A DNA stretch of 6,615 bases from an uncultured Burkholderiales bacterium. Lineage in GTDB: Bacteria; Pseudomonadota; Gammaproteobacteria; Burkholderiales; Burkholderiaceae_D. The translations under genes and the position numbers were made by a program. The stretch is from contig CALMOR010000186.1 in the NCBI GenBank assembly GCA_937872165.1, forward strand, positions 1-6,615. Direction: 5' to 3'. Below, piece after piece: positions 5,969 through 6,615 of the stretch; the first letter of the stretch is position 1; the number at the start of each line of letters is the position of its first letter. The notes under the pieces are model-generated. The model was not told the origin of the DNA and did not search any database. It worked only from the letters and a program-made list of their open reading frames with translations.

Positions 5969-6615
5969 AGTCGTGGTGGATCCGTTGCCTCCTCGTCTTC
6001 GCGATGCTCGGGCCGCCCGTCGAGGTCGAGGCGCAGTCGCTCAACGTGCGCCTCGAGCAGCAGGCCACGCAGCAGTACGCGGCGCTGCTCGACCAGGCAC
6101 GCACGAAGAACGCCCTCGCGCCGGAAGGCAATGCCGACCTGCAACGCCTGCGCCGCATCCAGCAACGCATCCTGCCGTTCACCTATGCGGTCAACCCGCG
6201 CGCGCGGCAGTGGCAGTGGGAAGTCAACCTGCTCGGCAGCCAGCAGGTCAACGCGTTCTGCATGCCGGGCGGGAAGATCGCGTTCTTCAGCGGCATCCTC
6301 TCGCAGCTGAAGTTGAGCGACGACGAGATCGCGATCGTGATGGGCCACGAGATCACGCATGCGCTGAAGGAACACGGTGCCGAGCAGGCGAGGAACCAGG
6401 CCTACGGCGAGCTCACGGCACGGGCGGGCGGCGCGTTGCTGTCGGCCTGGCTGGGGATCAGCCCCGATCTCACCGACATCGGCGCTCGCGCCGCCAACGG
6501 CCTCTTCCAGCTGCGCTTCTCGCGCGGCGACGAGAGCGAGGCCGATGCGGTCGGGCTCGAGCTCGCTGCGCGAGCCGGCTACGATCCGCGGGCCGGCGTC
6601 GCGCTGTGGCAGAAG
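5965..6615 (+). CDS. Exported M48-family zinc metalloprotease, N-terminal part (3' end outside window)
   Basis: The frame is open for 217 codons up to the right edge with no stop. The start ATG at 5965 overlaps the ampG stop (ATGA), indicating translational coupling. Residues 1-24 (MKSWWIRCLLVFAMLGPPVE, then VEA before Gln) form a likely Sec signal peptide with cleavage after Ala23 or Ala24; no lipobox is seen, so a soluble periplasmic protein is expected. The catalytic motif HEITH is at residues 128-132 (codons from 6346), with His128 and His132 as zinc ligands. The third ligand is Glu190 in ESEAD (190-194). Other typical M48 stretches are NAFCMPGGKIAFFSGIL and the LSDDEIAIVMGHEITHA helix. 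Relatives such as BepA, LoiP and YcaL act in outer-membrane protein quality control. Which of them this matches depends on the missing C-terminus, for example the presence of TPR repeats. Confidence 0.92.
   Translation, partial: MKSWWIRCLLVFAMLGPPVEVEAQSLNVRLEQQATQQYAALLDQARTKNALAPEGNADLQRLRRIQQRILPFTYAVNPRARQWQWEVNLLGSQQVNAFCMPGGKIAFFSGILSQLKLSDDEIAIVMGHEITHALKEHGAEQARNQAYGELTARAGGALLSAWLGISPDLTDIGARAANGLFQLRFSRGDESEADAVGLELAARAGYDPRAGVALWQK

Overview
The window is GC-rich with strongly G/C-biased third codon positions. All recognisable genes read on the + strand. The metX-metW pair, an AmpG-type transporter followed by an M48 protease, and a small secreted protein of a kind common in Burkholderia relatives suggest a betaproteobacterium, probably Burkholderiales-like. 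This placement is inferred from remembered family sequences, not from a search.

Layout. (1) 2-862: the C-terminal part of a Do/DegQ-type periplasmic serine protease, cut by the left edge, followed by a GC-rich hairpin. (2) 954-1388: a small exported protein with a carboxypeptidase-regulatory-like (beta-sandwich) body. (3) 1389-1688: a 300-base non-coding stretch that is full of structure. It holds a compound inverted repeat (1411-1460), a sigma70-type promoter with 17-bp spacing (1471-1499), a SAM-II-class riboswitch aptamer carrying two extra hairpins (1516-1614), and a leader with competing stems that runs to the metX start. (4) 1689-2855 metX and 2852-3460 metW, overlapping as ATGA. (5) 3570-4664: a DUF2817/M14-like putative zinc carboxypeptidase. 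(6) 4715-5968: an AmpG-family muropeptide permease, preceded by a perfect 9-bp hairpin. (7) From 5965 to the right edge: the N-terminal part of an exported M48 metalloprotease, overlapping the permease as ATGA.

How the parts fit. MetX acylates homoserine, the first committed step of methionine synthesis, and MetW is its usual partner. The riboswitch upstream would let S-adenosylmethionine, the end product, turn the pair down. The flanking genes share a cell-envelope theme: DegQ-like and M48 proteases for periplasmic protein quality control, AmpG for recycling cell-wall muropeptides, and a small secreted protein. The DUF2817 protein is predicted to be cytoplasmic and its substrate is unknown.

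The most interesting element is the metX leader RNA. All the conserved SAM-II sequence blocks are present in order, around a perfect 7-bp P1. Both connecting loops are enlarged by inserted hairpins, and the apical loop of the first insert is complementary to the segment just before the metX start codon.
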